A DNA stretch of 47,500 nucleotides from Leishmania infantum JPCM5 (lineage: Eukaryota > Euglenozoa > Kinetoplastea > Trypanosomatida > Trypanosomatidae), in contig NC_009412.2 in NCBI RefSeq assembly GCF_000002875.2, positions 1,012,140-1,059,639 of the forward strand, given 5' to 3'. The notes beneath the pieces were generated by a model. It searched no databases and was not told the DNA's origin. It was given only the letters and a program-made list of their open reading frames with translations. The stretch's first letter is position 1. The number at the start of each line of letters is the position of its first letter. The position numbers were made by a program, and so were the translations under genes. Of the stretch, positions 10,212 to 19,156 are shown in pieces.

Positions 10212-11465
10212 ATGGTCGCCACGCTTTCCCACGCGCCACCACCAGTGGTGGCGAACTTCTACCAGAACAGCTTCAAACAGCTCAGCATGGTGCAGCAGAA
10301 GCAAGTAGGGCTGCTTGTGGGGGTGGCCGTTGCAGACGCGGCAGCGCGCCCGCTGAACGGCTACAGCAAGGAGCAAGTGGAGGCGTATCTGCGGAACAAG
10401 TGCGAGGAGACCGGTGGGACAGCCTTGACGCCAACGGCCGTGGCAGAGACAGAGATCAGCTTGTTGGCGTTTGCACGCGCGCCACCGCGGGAGATCAAGA
10501 CGCGCAGCAGTCCTGCGCACGGCAGCGAAGATAGGTCTTCAGCCGCGTCTTCATCGCTGTTGGAATCTTCGTATGCCCCCCTCCTCGCCCACTCCTTCAC
10601 ATATCAGCTCTACTTTGAGATGTTGCGCGCAATGAGCAGCGCGCGCGGCGAGTTCGCGGTAGACTACGTGCAGGAGCGCCTTGTCCGCTCCGCTGCAGCA
10701 GTGGATGAGCAGCAGACGTTCGCTGCCGAGCATGCGTCGCTCTTGCACACCCTCTGCACCCTGCTGCCCACCCCTGCTATCTACCCTTATGCCAGTGATG
10801 CAGCGCTGCGAAGCTATCTTGATCCGTTCACTGCGTTCCTCACAGAGTCTCCGATGCCCCTGCAAGTGGCCGATGCTGACGGTGGCCAGGGCGACGGCGT
10901 GTCGCCTGCTGAGGTTGCTGCCGCCGAGCAGGCGGCGGTACAGGACTACACCTTCTCTGTACTCGGCGTCGTGCTTCGACAGCTGCAAAGTAACCCTGAT
11001 GCCACGCGCAACGCAGCGTTCATGGCAGTGCCTGGAACGGCTGCGGTATTCCCGCTAGATGTGCAGCCTTTCGTGCCGTGCAAGGCGGACACGTCTGCGG
11101 AGCCTCGCGCGCGACTCTGCACAGTGCCGCGGCACCTAGCCACTCGCGCCACCTCGATGAGCTCGTCAGCCATGACCGGCTTTCGGTGGCTGCCGCAGCG
11201 GTCCACAGCGACGGACGCCGCCACGGTGCGTGAGGGGCTCAGCATCGCACAAGCTCCCGTTACGTTTGCACAGGGAGTCGCGCAGGCGATCCGGCTCGGC
11301 GGTCCAACGTGCCAGCGAGCTATGCTGGTTGGCGCGCTGCTGGGGGCGAAGCTTGGGGTGCGGCACATTCCGATGGAATGGCTGAGCGCCACGGCCGACC
11401 ACAAGCCCGTGTCCACGATGGCGCTGGAGGTGGCGCAGTGGAGTTGGAACCCCCCACCTCACTAA
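10212..11465 (+). CDS. ADP-ribosylglycohydrolase / J1-crystallin-like protein
   Basis: The protein is 417 residues. The N-terminus carries QVGLLVGVAVADAAARPLNG at residues 31-50, like the opening helix of the ADP-ribosylglycohydrolase fold (GxxxGxAxGDAxGxPxE). The C-terminus carries AIRLGGPTCQRAMLVGALLGAK...IPMEWL, like the family's closing segment (A..LGGDTDT...VGALLGA...IP..W). The middle (residues ~110-330) is less recognisable. The metal-binding DDT motif is not seen, and GGDTD reads GGPTC (363-367), as in J1-crystallin/selenoprotein-J-like members, which also lack the full magnesium site. I therefore infer the fold but not hydrolase activity. The start is the first ATG after the predicted acceptor. 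Confidence 0.8.
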   Translation: MVATLSHAPPPVVANFYQNSFKQLSMVQQKQVGLLVGVAVADAAARPLNGYSKEQVEAYLRNKCEETGGTALTPTAVAETEISLLAFARAPPREIKTRSSPAHGSEDRSSAASSSLLESSYAPLLAHSFTYQLYFEMLRAMSSARGEFAVDYVQERLVRSAAAVDEQQTFAAEHASLLHTLCTLLPTPAIYPYASDAALRSYLDPFTAFLTESPMPLQVADADGGQGDGVSPAEVAAAEQAAVQDYTFSVLGVVLRQLQSNPDATRNAAFMAVPGTAAVFPLDVQPFVPCKADTSAEPRARLCTVPRHLATRATSMSSSAMTGFRWLPQRSTATDAATVREGLSIAQAPVTFAQGVAQAIRLGGPTCQRAMLVGALLGAKLGVRHIPMEWLSATADHKPVSTMALEVAQWSWNPPPH

Positions 11466-11475
11466 TGCGTCGATA

Positions 11476-11496
11476 CGCCGCCCCTGGGAGGCGGCG
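11476..11496 (+). repeat. GC-rich hairpin directly after a stop codon
   Basis: A perfect 7-bp inverted repeat (CGCCGCC / GGCGGCG) with a 7-base loop begins 11 bases after the stop codon, in the presumed 3' UTR. Confidence 0.6.
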
Positions 11497-11648
11497 GACG
11501 CTGCGCGCAGAGCCGCATTCAAGGTGCAGTGTGCACGTATGGTAGGTGCCTTCTCGCTGTTGCGCACCCCTATCGGTGCGCGCATGCAGTGCAGAGGAGA
11601 GGAGTCGTTGAGTTGATCTTCACAGAGGCCGCGGCGCAGGTGACTTAC

Positions 11649-11674
11649 CGCCTCTCTACATGAGGAGAGAGGCG
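11649..11674 (+). repeat. Perfect 9-bp hairpin in a 3' UTR
   Basis: CGCCTCTCT at 11649-11657 pairs with AGAGAGGCG at 11666-11674 across an 8-base loop. It is about 180 bases after the stop of the upstream gene. Confidence 0.65.
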
Positions 11675-12699
11675 TATGCACCCGCGCGTGGCTGCTTTGG
11701 TGTGCGTGCATCTGTGCACGTGGAGAGGTGAGGGGGGGGCATCGGCGTAAGGGGGCAGGGATGGGCGTCACGGGACACAGCGAGGCGGCCGCGCGCAAGT
11801 GGCAGCTGCGACGGAGCCTGCCCGCCCACTCTCCCCCGTGGGGGTGGAGTCGGGCTCCTTCTTTCTGCCTTAGGCCCCCCTCCCCCCTGACACGCCGTTG
11901 AATGAGTACACGTAAAACTGAAACACCCTGTCCACGGAGCAGGTTCTCGTCAGGCGCACGCGCGTTCCGCATGTGTACGCAGCGACAGAGGAGAGGAGCT
12001 GTCGTGCTGAAGAAAGCGTGAGCGAGACGCCGCTGCACACTGCCCTGTGCGCTGTGATGAGCGCAACTGACGTGCAGCGTCGCTACTTTTCTTTCTCCCT
12101 CTTTCACACGTTGTGGCGCGTTTGAGCTGCAGCCGTTCATGCGTACCTGCGTCGATGCGCGACCGCGCCCCTCTCCTTCATGGAGAGGATCCACATGCCC
12201 AGTACTGCCCATACGACTGCTATGCATGCCCCTCACCCTAACCAGTCGATTTCTCACTCTCTCCGTCTACATCTTCACACGCTACACGGTGGTGTGCCGC
12301 CGTGGCCGTGGTCGCCGCTTGCGCAGCAAAACGGGAGCAGGCAGCGCAGAGGAAGAAGAGGAAGTAGAGAGTGGAAGCACACTCAACCACACCCACACAC
12401 ACCCACACACGAGCGCGCACAAGGACAAGGTCGCTCGCTCTCTCCGTGTGTGTGTGCTTCAGCTCTAACCCACCTCGTACCTGGCACAACAGAGCTCTCG
12501 TTGCTTCTCTTCCCATGTGTCATCATCGCGTGCTGCAGTAAAGTACAGGTTTCATCAGCCGAGTACCGCCGCAAAAAGAAAACTAGCAGCAGGGCGCGTC
12601 AACACATCTGCGCAGACGGCGTAGGCGCAGTGAGCCGAGGCCATACCGCGCGTGCGTGTCGTTGCTTGCGTTCCTGTTCCCTGCCAGCGGCCCGCCTTC

Positions 12700-12738
12700 A
12701 TCATCTCCGCCCTTCCCTTTCTCTCTCTCGGTGCACAG
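12700..12738 (+). promoter_or_regulatory. Predicted trans-splice acceptor region of the IQ-array gene
   Basis: A long C/T tract (CCGCCCTTCCCTTTCTCTC) is followed by GGTGCACAG, with AG at 12737-12738. The first ATG after it is 12791. This argues against starting upstream, where the frame is open back to 12656. Confidence 0.55.
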
Positions 12739-12790
12739 GTATTCGCCCCGTGTGTGTGTGTGTGTCCGCCCTACTGCCTACCCGCCGCGA

Positions 12791-15700
12791 ATGTTCACTG
12801 AGACACAGCCGAAGGAGGTTGTGCTGCGGGACGTGCGCCACGCGCCGGCGTCCTCGGAGAAGGTCGCCGGCATTGGATGTGTTGCTGCAGCAGCGGTGCG
12901 CCAAGTTGAATCGAGCGGATTGAAGAAGGGTAGGCGCGGCGGCGGAGCCCTTCCACCGATACACGCAAAGGCAGCGTCGACGAGCGAGACGGCCGCTGCA
13001 CCACACTTGCGGAAACAGCGACCGCTGTCTGGCCGCCAAGAGCCGCAGCAGGGGCCCGAATCGGATGGGCAGACCTTCCCTGTGGCGGTTCTGGCGATAG
13101 GCGACCTGCCTGGCCGGCGCCCCTCTGCCGCTTTCAGCGTCACCGCCACTTCGAGGAGAGACGATGAACTTCGCTCCTCTCGCAGTCCAGCGCCTCGGCG
13201 GCCCCCGTCTACAGGTCGCTCCCCAGCGCGCCACCGCAGCATGCAAGCTTCGCCACCTCGGCAGGCACGTCAGCACAGCGCCAGCGTGAGCGACGCGAAC
13301 GCCATCTCTGCGCGGGCAGGCAGCATTGGCAGGATGGAGGGACGACATCTCAGCGGTCAGGCCCCGCGACGGACGGGGCTCAAGTCATTGAAGCTGCGGG
13401 TGGAGAGCGAAGAGGCGGCCGTCGGCCAGCTGATGCAGGCTGGAAACATCGGCGGAGCGCTGATGCGGCTGAGCTGCACGCTGCAGAGCGTGCAGGACTA
13501 TCATGCAGCGTCGAATACTCGGAGCAGCCGACGCGGCGCTGTCGGCAGCACTGCGTCGGCGCACACCTCCGAGGCTGCACCACAACTGGGTGGCACCGGC
13601 GCCGCGTGGGCGGCTACGACAGCCCAGCGACTTGCTGAGGTCTACACCACCATTGCAAACAATGCTGGCGTGCAGTGCAACACAGCAGCCGAGCCGATCC
13701 ACGTGCAGGAGGCTTACTTCCAAGCCGCAATGCGCTACGTGGTGAAGAGCTCCACAGAGGACCTGTTCTCTGAGTGGACGGCGGAGGGCGCCGCCGCGAC
13801 GAGCGAGAAACCGTTGCCCCATCCCCCGCCGCAGCAGCGACCCCGCCGCTACCCGGTAAGGTCGGCAGCGCGGCCTCCAGCGCGCGAGCTCCCATCGTGT
13901 TTCCCGTCAAGCCGTCCGGGCAAGAGCAAGGATGGCGACCAGCAGCAGCCGCAGCAACCCGCGATCGTCCGTCGCCTGCTCCGCTGCGCTGTTCGCACTA
14001 ATGCTGCTGTGTGCCTCGGCGACAGTGCCACGCCGGGGGGACAGGCCCGCATTATCTATGAACTACTGAAAGCGCTGGCGGAGTCAGTGGGCGTGTGGAG
14101 CATGGCGTTGCTGTACAACTTGGCGGTGGCATTTCTTCGGGTCGGCAGCTATGACGAAGCCGCAGAGGCGATTGCGCGGTTCATGGAGGTGAGCTGGCAC
14201 TACCTTGAGTGGGCTGAGCACTTGCAGGGCACTGACGACGGCGGCAGCGTTGCTAGCGTTGCCGCGGCTGTGCACACGCACGCGGCGCTACAGCTAATCC
14301 GCGGGCACCACTTCATCGCTGCAATGGCGGCCTGGTGTGAGCCGCACGGCCCTATGGAGGTGTACCACTGCGAACTTGCCAGCGCCTGTGCAGAGCACTA
14401 TCTGAGCCGTTCCGATAGGGCTCAGTGGAGGTGCCAGCGCCGTCTCGCCGCAGCTCAGGCGAGGGCCACTACGGGCGTCGGCACCACAGAGACACACACG
14501 ATGACCGCTGCGGATGGACTTCCATCGCCGCTGATGCTGCCGTATGTGACACAGGACCTGATTCTCTCTTGCCCCTCATCCACAACGGCAGCGGTGACGG
14601 GTGATGTCGGGCCCATCACTGTCACGATGCACCTGCTCGTTGAGGCACTCGTTACCTCTTCTTCGCTCAGCGCGTCGCTGCCGGCGGAGGTGAGAGCGTA
14701 CGTGCGGGAGGTGCAAAAGGGTGGATCCATGCGGTACTGGGCACGCATGGCTCTGCGCGCCGGTGCGTCGCCGCCGTTCTTGTCAGCGGCAGTAGCCGCC
14801 TCAACTGCCACACCGGTGCCGCCGGTCCTGACGGCGCTTCTGAGCCACGGCGAAGAGGGCGAGTGTGTGTGGGCACGGCAGTCCTGGCTGCAATCGCTGG
14901 CTCGCAGGGGCGTTGAGAACGACGCCTCTAACCCATTATGGCGACTGACGTCCGCCGCAATAACGGCATTGGCAAGTCGCGCCTCGGCTGTTGCTTCGTC
15001 ATCATGTCGTGACGTCGCTCCTGGCAAGGAGGCGGATGCCTCCACCTCCCTCATCACAACAGCCCCACCGACGCCGCATCATGAGCACGGCGTTTCATTG
15101 GGTGCGACAAGTCCTTGCAAGCTGAGCAAGCCGGCACCGCTTTTCGTCACGACGCTCCCCAAGAGCGCCTACAACCGGTACCGCAAGCTCCGCGAGGGCA
15201 TTGTCGCTCAGCTGGAGAATGCAGAGCAGACGGAGCAGCGGGAGGCTGGTGTGTTCGAGGCAGCGGGACCACTTTCCGTGGATGGTGACGATGAAGGCGC
15301 GGTGCGCGCCGAAAGCGCCAACTCTCGCTCCACGGCCACTTCAAAGATCTTGCCGGCAGATGCAGCGGCTGCGCAGTCACGCAGGCTACTCATGACGGCT
15401 CTCTTCGTCGGCGCATCGAGCACCGTCACCTCTCCGGCGGCGTCGTTGTCGCGTGAGGGCCAAGGCGGCGATGCTACCGGTGCCTTTGGCCTCCTGGAGG
15501 AAGAGGCGACAGAGCACCACGACGCGAGGGGCGTCGTCACCGCTATCGTGCTCGATCCTACGCTGCTGGCTGTACCTGTCCGACCTTCGGAGCTGCTGCG
15601 GCAGCTCGACTTGGAAACGGAGGCACGCTACTCTCGTCTCCTTGCGGACCCCCTCGCAGACTTGCAGCGGGTCTCCTCAACGCGCGTGCAGGCATGGTGG

Positions 15701-18055
15701 CGGATGCAGCTCGCACGGGAGGCGCTGCGCCGGCGTGCGGCGGACGTCGAGATGTGTCTTCGCCGCGACGCCGCGGCCGCCCTGATTCAGACAGGTTATC
15801 GGCACTGGAAGGAACGCACGCCTGCCAAGGCGGAGCTGCATCGCCTGCGCGCTCATCGAGAGCGAGTGCGCTGCGTCACCATTCTCCAAGCCTTCGTGCA
15901 GCAACGCGCCAGTGTGGAGGTGTGGGGGCGCGTCTGCTTGGTGTGGTACCAGGCCCTCGTAGTGCAGCGGGAGATCGAGAGGCGGCGCGCGGCTGCTACC
16001 ATCACTCTCCAGAGCTGGTGGCAGATGCACATGGCCCGCAGGCAGCTGCGCCACTCGGTGGCGGCCGCCATTCGCCTTCAGTGCTTGTGGCGCTGCAAAC
16101 TGGCACGGCGTGAGCTGCGCACGCGCCGCGTGCACCGCCGCCTCATGCAGGAGCAGTGGCGAAGGGAGCGAGTGCCGCAGATTATTTTTGTGCAGCGTTG
16201 GTGGCGCGCCTGTTGCGCTCGCTGGGCAGTAGGCGACCTGCTCTGCCAGAGGCAGCATGCCGTGGAGGAGTACCTGACGGCGCAGGAGTCCGAATACGAG
16301 GCAGTCATGCGCACGAAGCTTCGAAGTGTGGATAACGTTGAGGCGGCCATGCGCTGCGTGTTGGCAGTGCTGGCAGGCTCACGAGACCGCCGCCAACTCG
16401 CTCAGTTCGCTATGCACGCACGAGTGCGGCAGCGTGCGGTGCACAGGTTTGTGCTCCTGTGGCGCGGCCGAGAAGAGTTGCAGCAGCTGCGCCGCGACCG
16501 GGCTGCAGGGCTGGCTCTGCAGAGGCGACGGGAGGAGGTCGCGGTGGCGACGGTGGCCCTGCAGTCGTGGGTGCGCTCGTGGCTACCGCACCGCCGTGCA
16601 ACACGGGTGCGCGCTAACAGGGCCTACTTGCAGGCGCACGCGTTCATGATTTGGGATGCGTTTCGCCACTACCGTGCGCGACAAGCCCTGGTGAACGGAC
16701 GAACGGAGCGCCGCATGCTTGGCGTGGCTCGCCGTCTTGCGGATGCGCGAAATGACGCCGCAACGCGCATTCAATCCACGTGGCGCATGCACCGCACGCA
16801 GCAGGAGCTGTTCGACCTCTTCCAGTTTATGCTCCGGGACCGACACAAGTATGCGACAGCGGTGCAGTGCCGCTGGAGAGGGCACTATGCGCGAGCGGTG
16901 CTTGCCCCTCAGCGAAAGGCGCGCGCCACGGAGCGCGAGGCCTGCTTGCAGCATCGCGCAGTCCTTCATTGCGCCGCCACCCGGGTGCAGTCTCTCTACC
17001 GCATGTACCGCGTTCGAATCCAGCTGCTGCGGCTTGGCGTGCTGCTGCGGCCAACTTCAATGCACCGCATCGCTGCCGCTCGCCGCATCCAGACGTGCTG
17101 GCGCGCCTGCGCTGCCCACCGGCGCGTATTGCGGCTTCGCCTGCAGCGCAGCTACTCGCTCAAGCTGGCGCAATCGCAGGAGGCGCTGCACGCCTACGCT
17201 ACGCTCATCCAAGGCGTTGTTCGATCGTACCTCGTGCGCTGTGGCCGAGTGCCTCAACCTAAGCCGGCACCCGAGGCGCTCGCGCCTGTTGCGACGGTCA
17301 CCAAACTGCTCATTCCGCCGCCTCCTTCCATCCATGGCGCTTGTGCGGCTGCTGCGTCTCGCCCGACCCCACTCCACAGAGTTCCCTCCACCGAACATAA
17401 TATCGAGACTGCGCCGGTGTCGCCGTTGCTCACGAGGGCGCCAGTTACCGTCGAGCAGACCGTCGCCACGTTCATCTACAGCAGCAACGGCGCCTCTGCA
17501 GTGGTGCGCATCCATCAATGCGACTTTGATGGCAGATCCTCTGTCCACTCGCTCGTCTCCGCCGACCCCCTCAGTTTGCGCACCACGTCTATGACGAAGA
17601 GTCGCTGCAACTCAGCCTCCCTCTCCCGCCTTACCAGCACCCCGGATAAGCCGCTTAACTTGCTGCAGAGCGTCAGCACCGACGTCGTCGGGTCGCTGCG
17701 CAGCACACGGCTCCCGCCCTCCTGCCCACACGAAAGGGCGGCGGTAGACTCACATCAGGTAGTAGGGTTATCGTGCGAGACGGAACACTTGTCCGCCTCG
17801 ACGAAGGACTCCGTCGCCCAAACCTCCGCCTATTTGGCCGATGCAAAGGCGGACCCGCAGACCACGACGGGGCTTTCCTCGGCACAGAGCAGTATCGTCT
17901 GTTCCTTGCTCTGCCACCACACTCTGCATGAGGTTGAGGCCGCGGTGCGCATTCAAGCTTTATGGCGCGGCTACCATGTGCGTTGCACCATCGAGTTCTA
18001 CTACGAAGAGTACTCCGAAGAGATCGAAGAGGAGGAGACTAAGGAGGACAGCTAG
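12791..18055 (+). CDS. Giant IQ-motif array protein
   Basis: The protein is 1754 residues. Residues 1-200 are basic, Pro/Ser-rich and disordered. Residues ~200-560 contain helical, TPR-like stretches (ALLYNLAVAFLRVGSYDEAA). From ~960 to ~1480 lies a long array of IQ-type motifs, including TRVQAWWRMQLAREALRRR, AAIRLQCLWRCKLARRELR, AATRIQSTWRMHRTQQELF, ATAVQCRWRGHYARAV, ATRVQSLYRMYRVRIQLL, RIQTCWRACAAHRRV and TLIQGVVRSYLVRCG. I count about eleven. After a disordered stretch, an isolated, near-canonical IQ (AAVRIQALWRGYHVRC) sits at ~1717, followed by a very acidic end. Such arrays are known from ASPM and myosin necks, but no motor or calponin-homology domain is visible. A calmodulin-binding cytoskeletal or flagellar scaffold is the reasonable inference. 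I recognise no named orthologue. Confidence 0.88.
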   Translation: MFTETQPKEVVLRDVRHAPASSEKVAGIGCVAAAAVRQVESSGLKKGRRGGGALPPIHAKAASTSETAAAPHLRKQRPLSGRQEPQQGPESDGQTFPVAVLAIGDLPGRRPSAAFSVTATSRRDDELRSSRSPAPRRPPSTGRSPARHRSMQASPPRQARQHSASVSDANAISARAGSIGRMEGRHLSGQAPRRTGLKSLKLRVESEEAAVGQLMQAGNIGGALMRLSCTLQSVQDYHAASNTRSSRRGAVGSTASAHTSEAAPQLGGTGAAWAATTAQRLAEVYTTIANNAGVQCNTAAEPIHVQEAYFQAAMRYVVKSSTEDLFSEWTAEGAAATSEKPLPHPPPQQRPRRYPVRSAARPPARELPSCFPSSRPGKSKDGDQQQPQQPAIVRRLLRCAVRTNAAVCLGDSATPGGQARIIYELLKALAESVGVWSMALLYNLAVAFLRVGSYDEAAEAIARFMEVSWHYLEWAEHLQGTDDGGSVASVAAAVHTHAALQLIRGHHFIAAMAAWCEPHGPMEVYHCELASACAEHYLSRSDRAQWRCQRRLAAAQARATTGVGTTETHTMTAADGLPSPLMLPYVTQDLILSCPSSTTAAVTGDVGPITVTMHLLVEALVTSSSLSASLPAEVRAYVREVQKGGSMRYWARMALRAGASPPFLSAAVAASTATPVPPVLTALLSHGEEGECVWARQSWLQSLARRGVENDASNPLWRLTSAAITALASRASAVASSSCRDVAPGKEADASTSLITTAPPTPHHEHGVSLGATSPCKLSKPAPLFVTTLPKSAYNRYRKLREGIVAQLENAEQTEQREAGVFEAAGPLSVDGDDEGAVRAESANSRSTATSKILPADAAAAQSRRLLMTALFVGASSTVTSPAASLSREGQGGDATGAFGLLEEEATEHHDARGVVTAIVLDPTLLAVPVRPSELLRQLDLETEARYSRLLADPLADLQRVSSTRVQAWWRMQLAREALRRRAADVEMCLRRDAAAALIQTGYRHWKERTPAKAELHRLRAHRERVRCVTILQAFVQQRASVEVWGRVCLVWYQALVVQREIERRRAAATITLQSWWQMHMARRQLRHSVAAAIRLQCLWRCKLARRELRTRRVHRRLMQEQWRRERVPQIIFVQRWWRACCARWAVGDLLCQRQHAVEEYLTAQESEYEAVMRTKLRSVDNVEAAMRCVLAVLAGSRDRRQLAQFAMHARVRQRAVHRFVLLWRGREELQQLRRDRAAGLALQRRREEVAVATVALQSWVRSWLPHRRATRVRANRAYLQAHAFMIWDAFRHYRARQALVNGRTERRMLGVARRLADARNDAATRIQSTWRMHRTQQELFDLFQFMLRDRHKYATAVQCRWRGHYARAVLAPQRKARATEREACLQHRAVLHCAATRVQSLYRMYRVRIQLLRLGVLLRPTSMHRIAAARRIQTCWRACAAHRRVLRLRLQRSYSLKLAQSQEALHAYATLIQGVVRSYLVRCGRVPQPKPAPEALAPVATVTKLLIPPPPSIHGACAAAASRPTPLHRVPSTEHNIETAPVSPLLTRAPVTVEQTVATFIYSSNGASAVVRIHQCDFDGRSSVHSLVSADPLSLRTTSMTKSRCNSASLSRLTSTPDKPLNLLQSVSTDVVGSLRSTRLPPSCPHERAAVDSHQVVGLSCETEHLSASTKDSVAQTSAYLADAKADPQTTTGLSSAQSSIVCSLLCHHTLHEVEAAVRIQALWRGYHVRCTIEFYYEEYSEEIEEEETKEDS

Positions 18056-19156
18056 TCCACCAGCACTGTGTTGCTGAGCGACAGCAGAGAGCGGACGGAA
18101 CGTCGTTCGTGATCACTGATGCACACAGGCGTCTTCCCCTCCCCCAGTGACCTTCTCGTCTTTCTCTCTTTCGTGCGTGTGTGTCCCGGTCTGCGGGTCG
18201 ATATGTATGTGTGTATGTGTATCTCTCTGCCAGCATGGCGTCTTTGAGCACGTGTTCGCCTTGTTCCTTGATGGCTGTCGTGCCTGGAATCTCGATGTAG
18301 ACTAGCAGGGTTGAGGGGCGGAGTTGTGTGGCGCCGCCAAGGGCGGCAACTCTGCCCCTCTGCTCCATCTCCCTCTCTCTTTCTCATGTCCTCCACGGCG
18401 CCTGCACCCCCTTGTACACCTTTTTTGTTAGCTCCTCCATGTCTGTATCCTAGTGAGGTGCCGCCGCCACGTGTGTGGTGGCATGTGCTGTTCCCCCTCT
18501 CTCTGGATGAGCACATACGCGCACGTGCATACACGCGTGCATACATACAGACATGTACACTCCCTGTTCTTGCCCCCCTCCTCCGCGCCACTCTCGAGTT
18601 CTTTTCTGTTTAAGTTCTACTCGGATGGGATGCGCGCATCTCCTACGCGTTGATTTTCAGCCGAAGCGGCACTGCCGCTAATGAGGAGAGGGAGAGGGGT
18701 GACGTTTCAAGGCCTCTGCTATGCCTGCGGGTGCTCCTGGGTGCTCCTGCTTTCGCCCGTGCAGGCCTTCATCGTGCACGCCTTGGGCGTGGGGCACACG
18801 CCGCTTAGCGCTATCCCCTCGGCACGTACGACGGATCGGCGCAGAGGCGCAAGCACGCGTGTGCACTCGTTCAGTTGCAGCCTACCGCCCCAGTCACACC
18901 ACCGCACACGGTGATTTCGTATTTGATTCTTCACCACCACCACGACTACCATCACTGCTGCTGCTGCACCTTCGTCCTTCCCCCTCGACACGCACATGCA
19001 TACAATGAAGAACGCGAACTGCCCACGGCAGTTTGATGGAGAACAGCACACACACCACACACACACACACAGACACACACGCACACTTTCACGGACGCGT
19101 CTTGACTCATTCCTTCGCGACTATACCTACTACTCATTCGAACTGCTGCGAAAACA
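18056..19156 (+). other. Spacer between the IQ-array gene and gamma-COP
   Basis: No supported gene. It contains CAC/CTG-rich triplets (about 18934-18972) and an interrupted CA repeat at 19047-19085. The trans-splice acceptor of the next gene is ambiguous, because several AGs lie among the CA units. Confidence 0.55.
19047..19085. repeat. Interrupted CA microsatellite
   Basis: CA units broken by CC, GA and CG, about 70 bases before the gamma-COP start and probably at or inside its 5' leader. Confidence 0.8.

Larger units (their letters stand above)
11466..12790 (+). other. Spacer between the ADP-ribosylglycohydrolase-like gene and the IQ-array gene
   Basis: About 1.3 kb without a supported gene. 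It contains two perfect short hairpins (11476-11496 and 11649-11674), an imperfect GC-rich one near 11819-11853, an ACC/CACACA-rich stretch near 12388-12415 and the pyrimidine tract of the next gene. Confidence 0.6.

Noticed and set aside
12656..12790. N-terminal extension of the IQ-array protein
   Set aside because: It includes the pyrimidine tract and acceptor AG, and starts without ATG.
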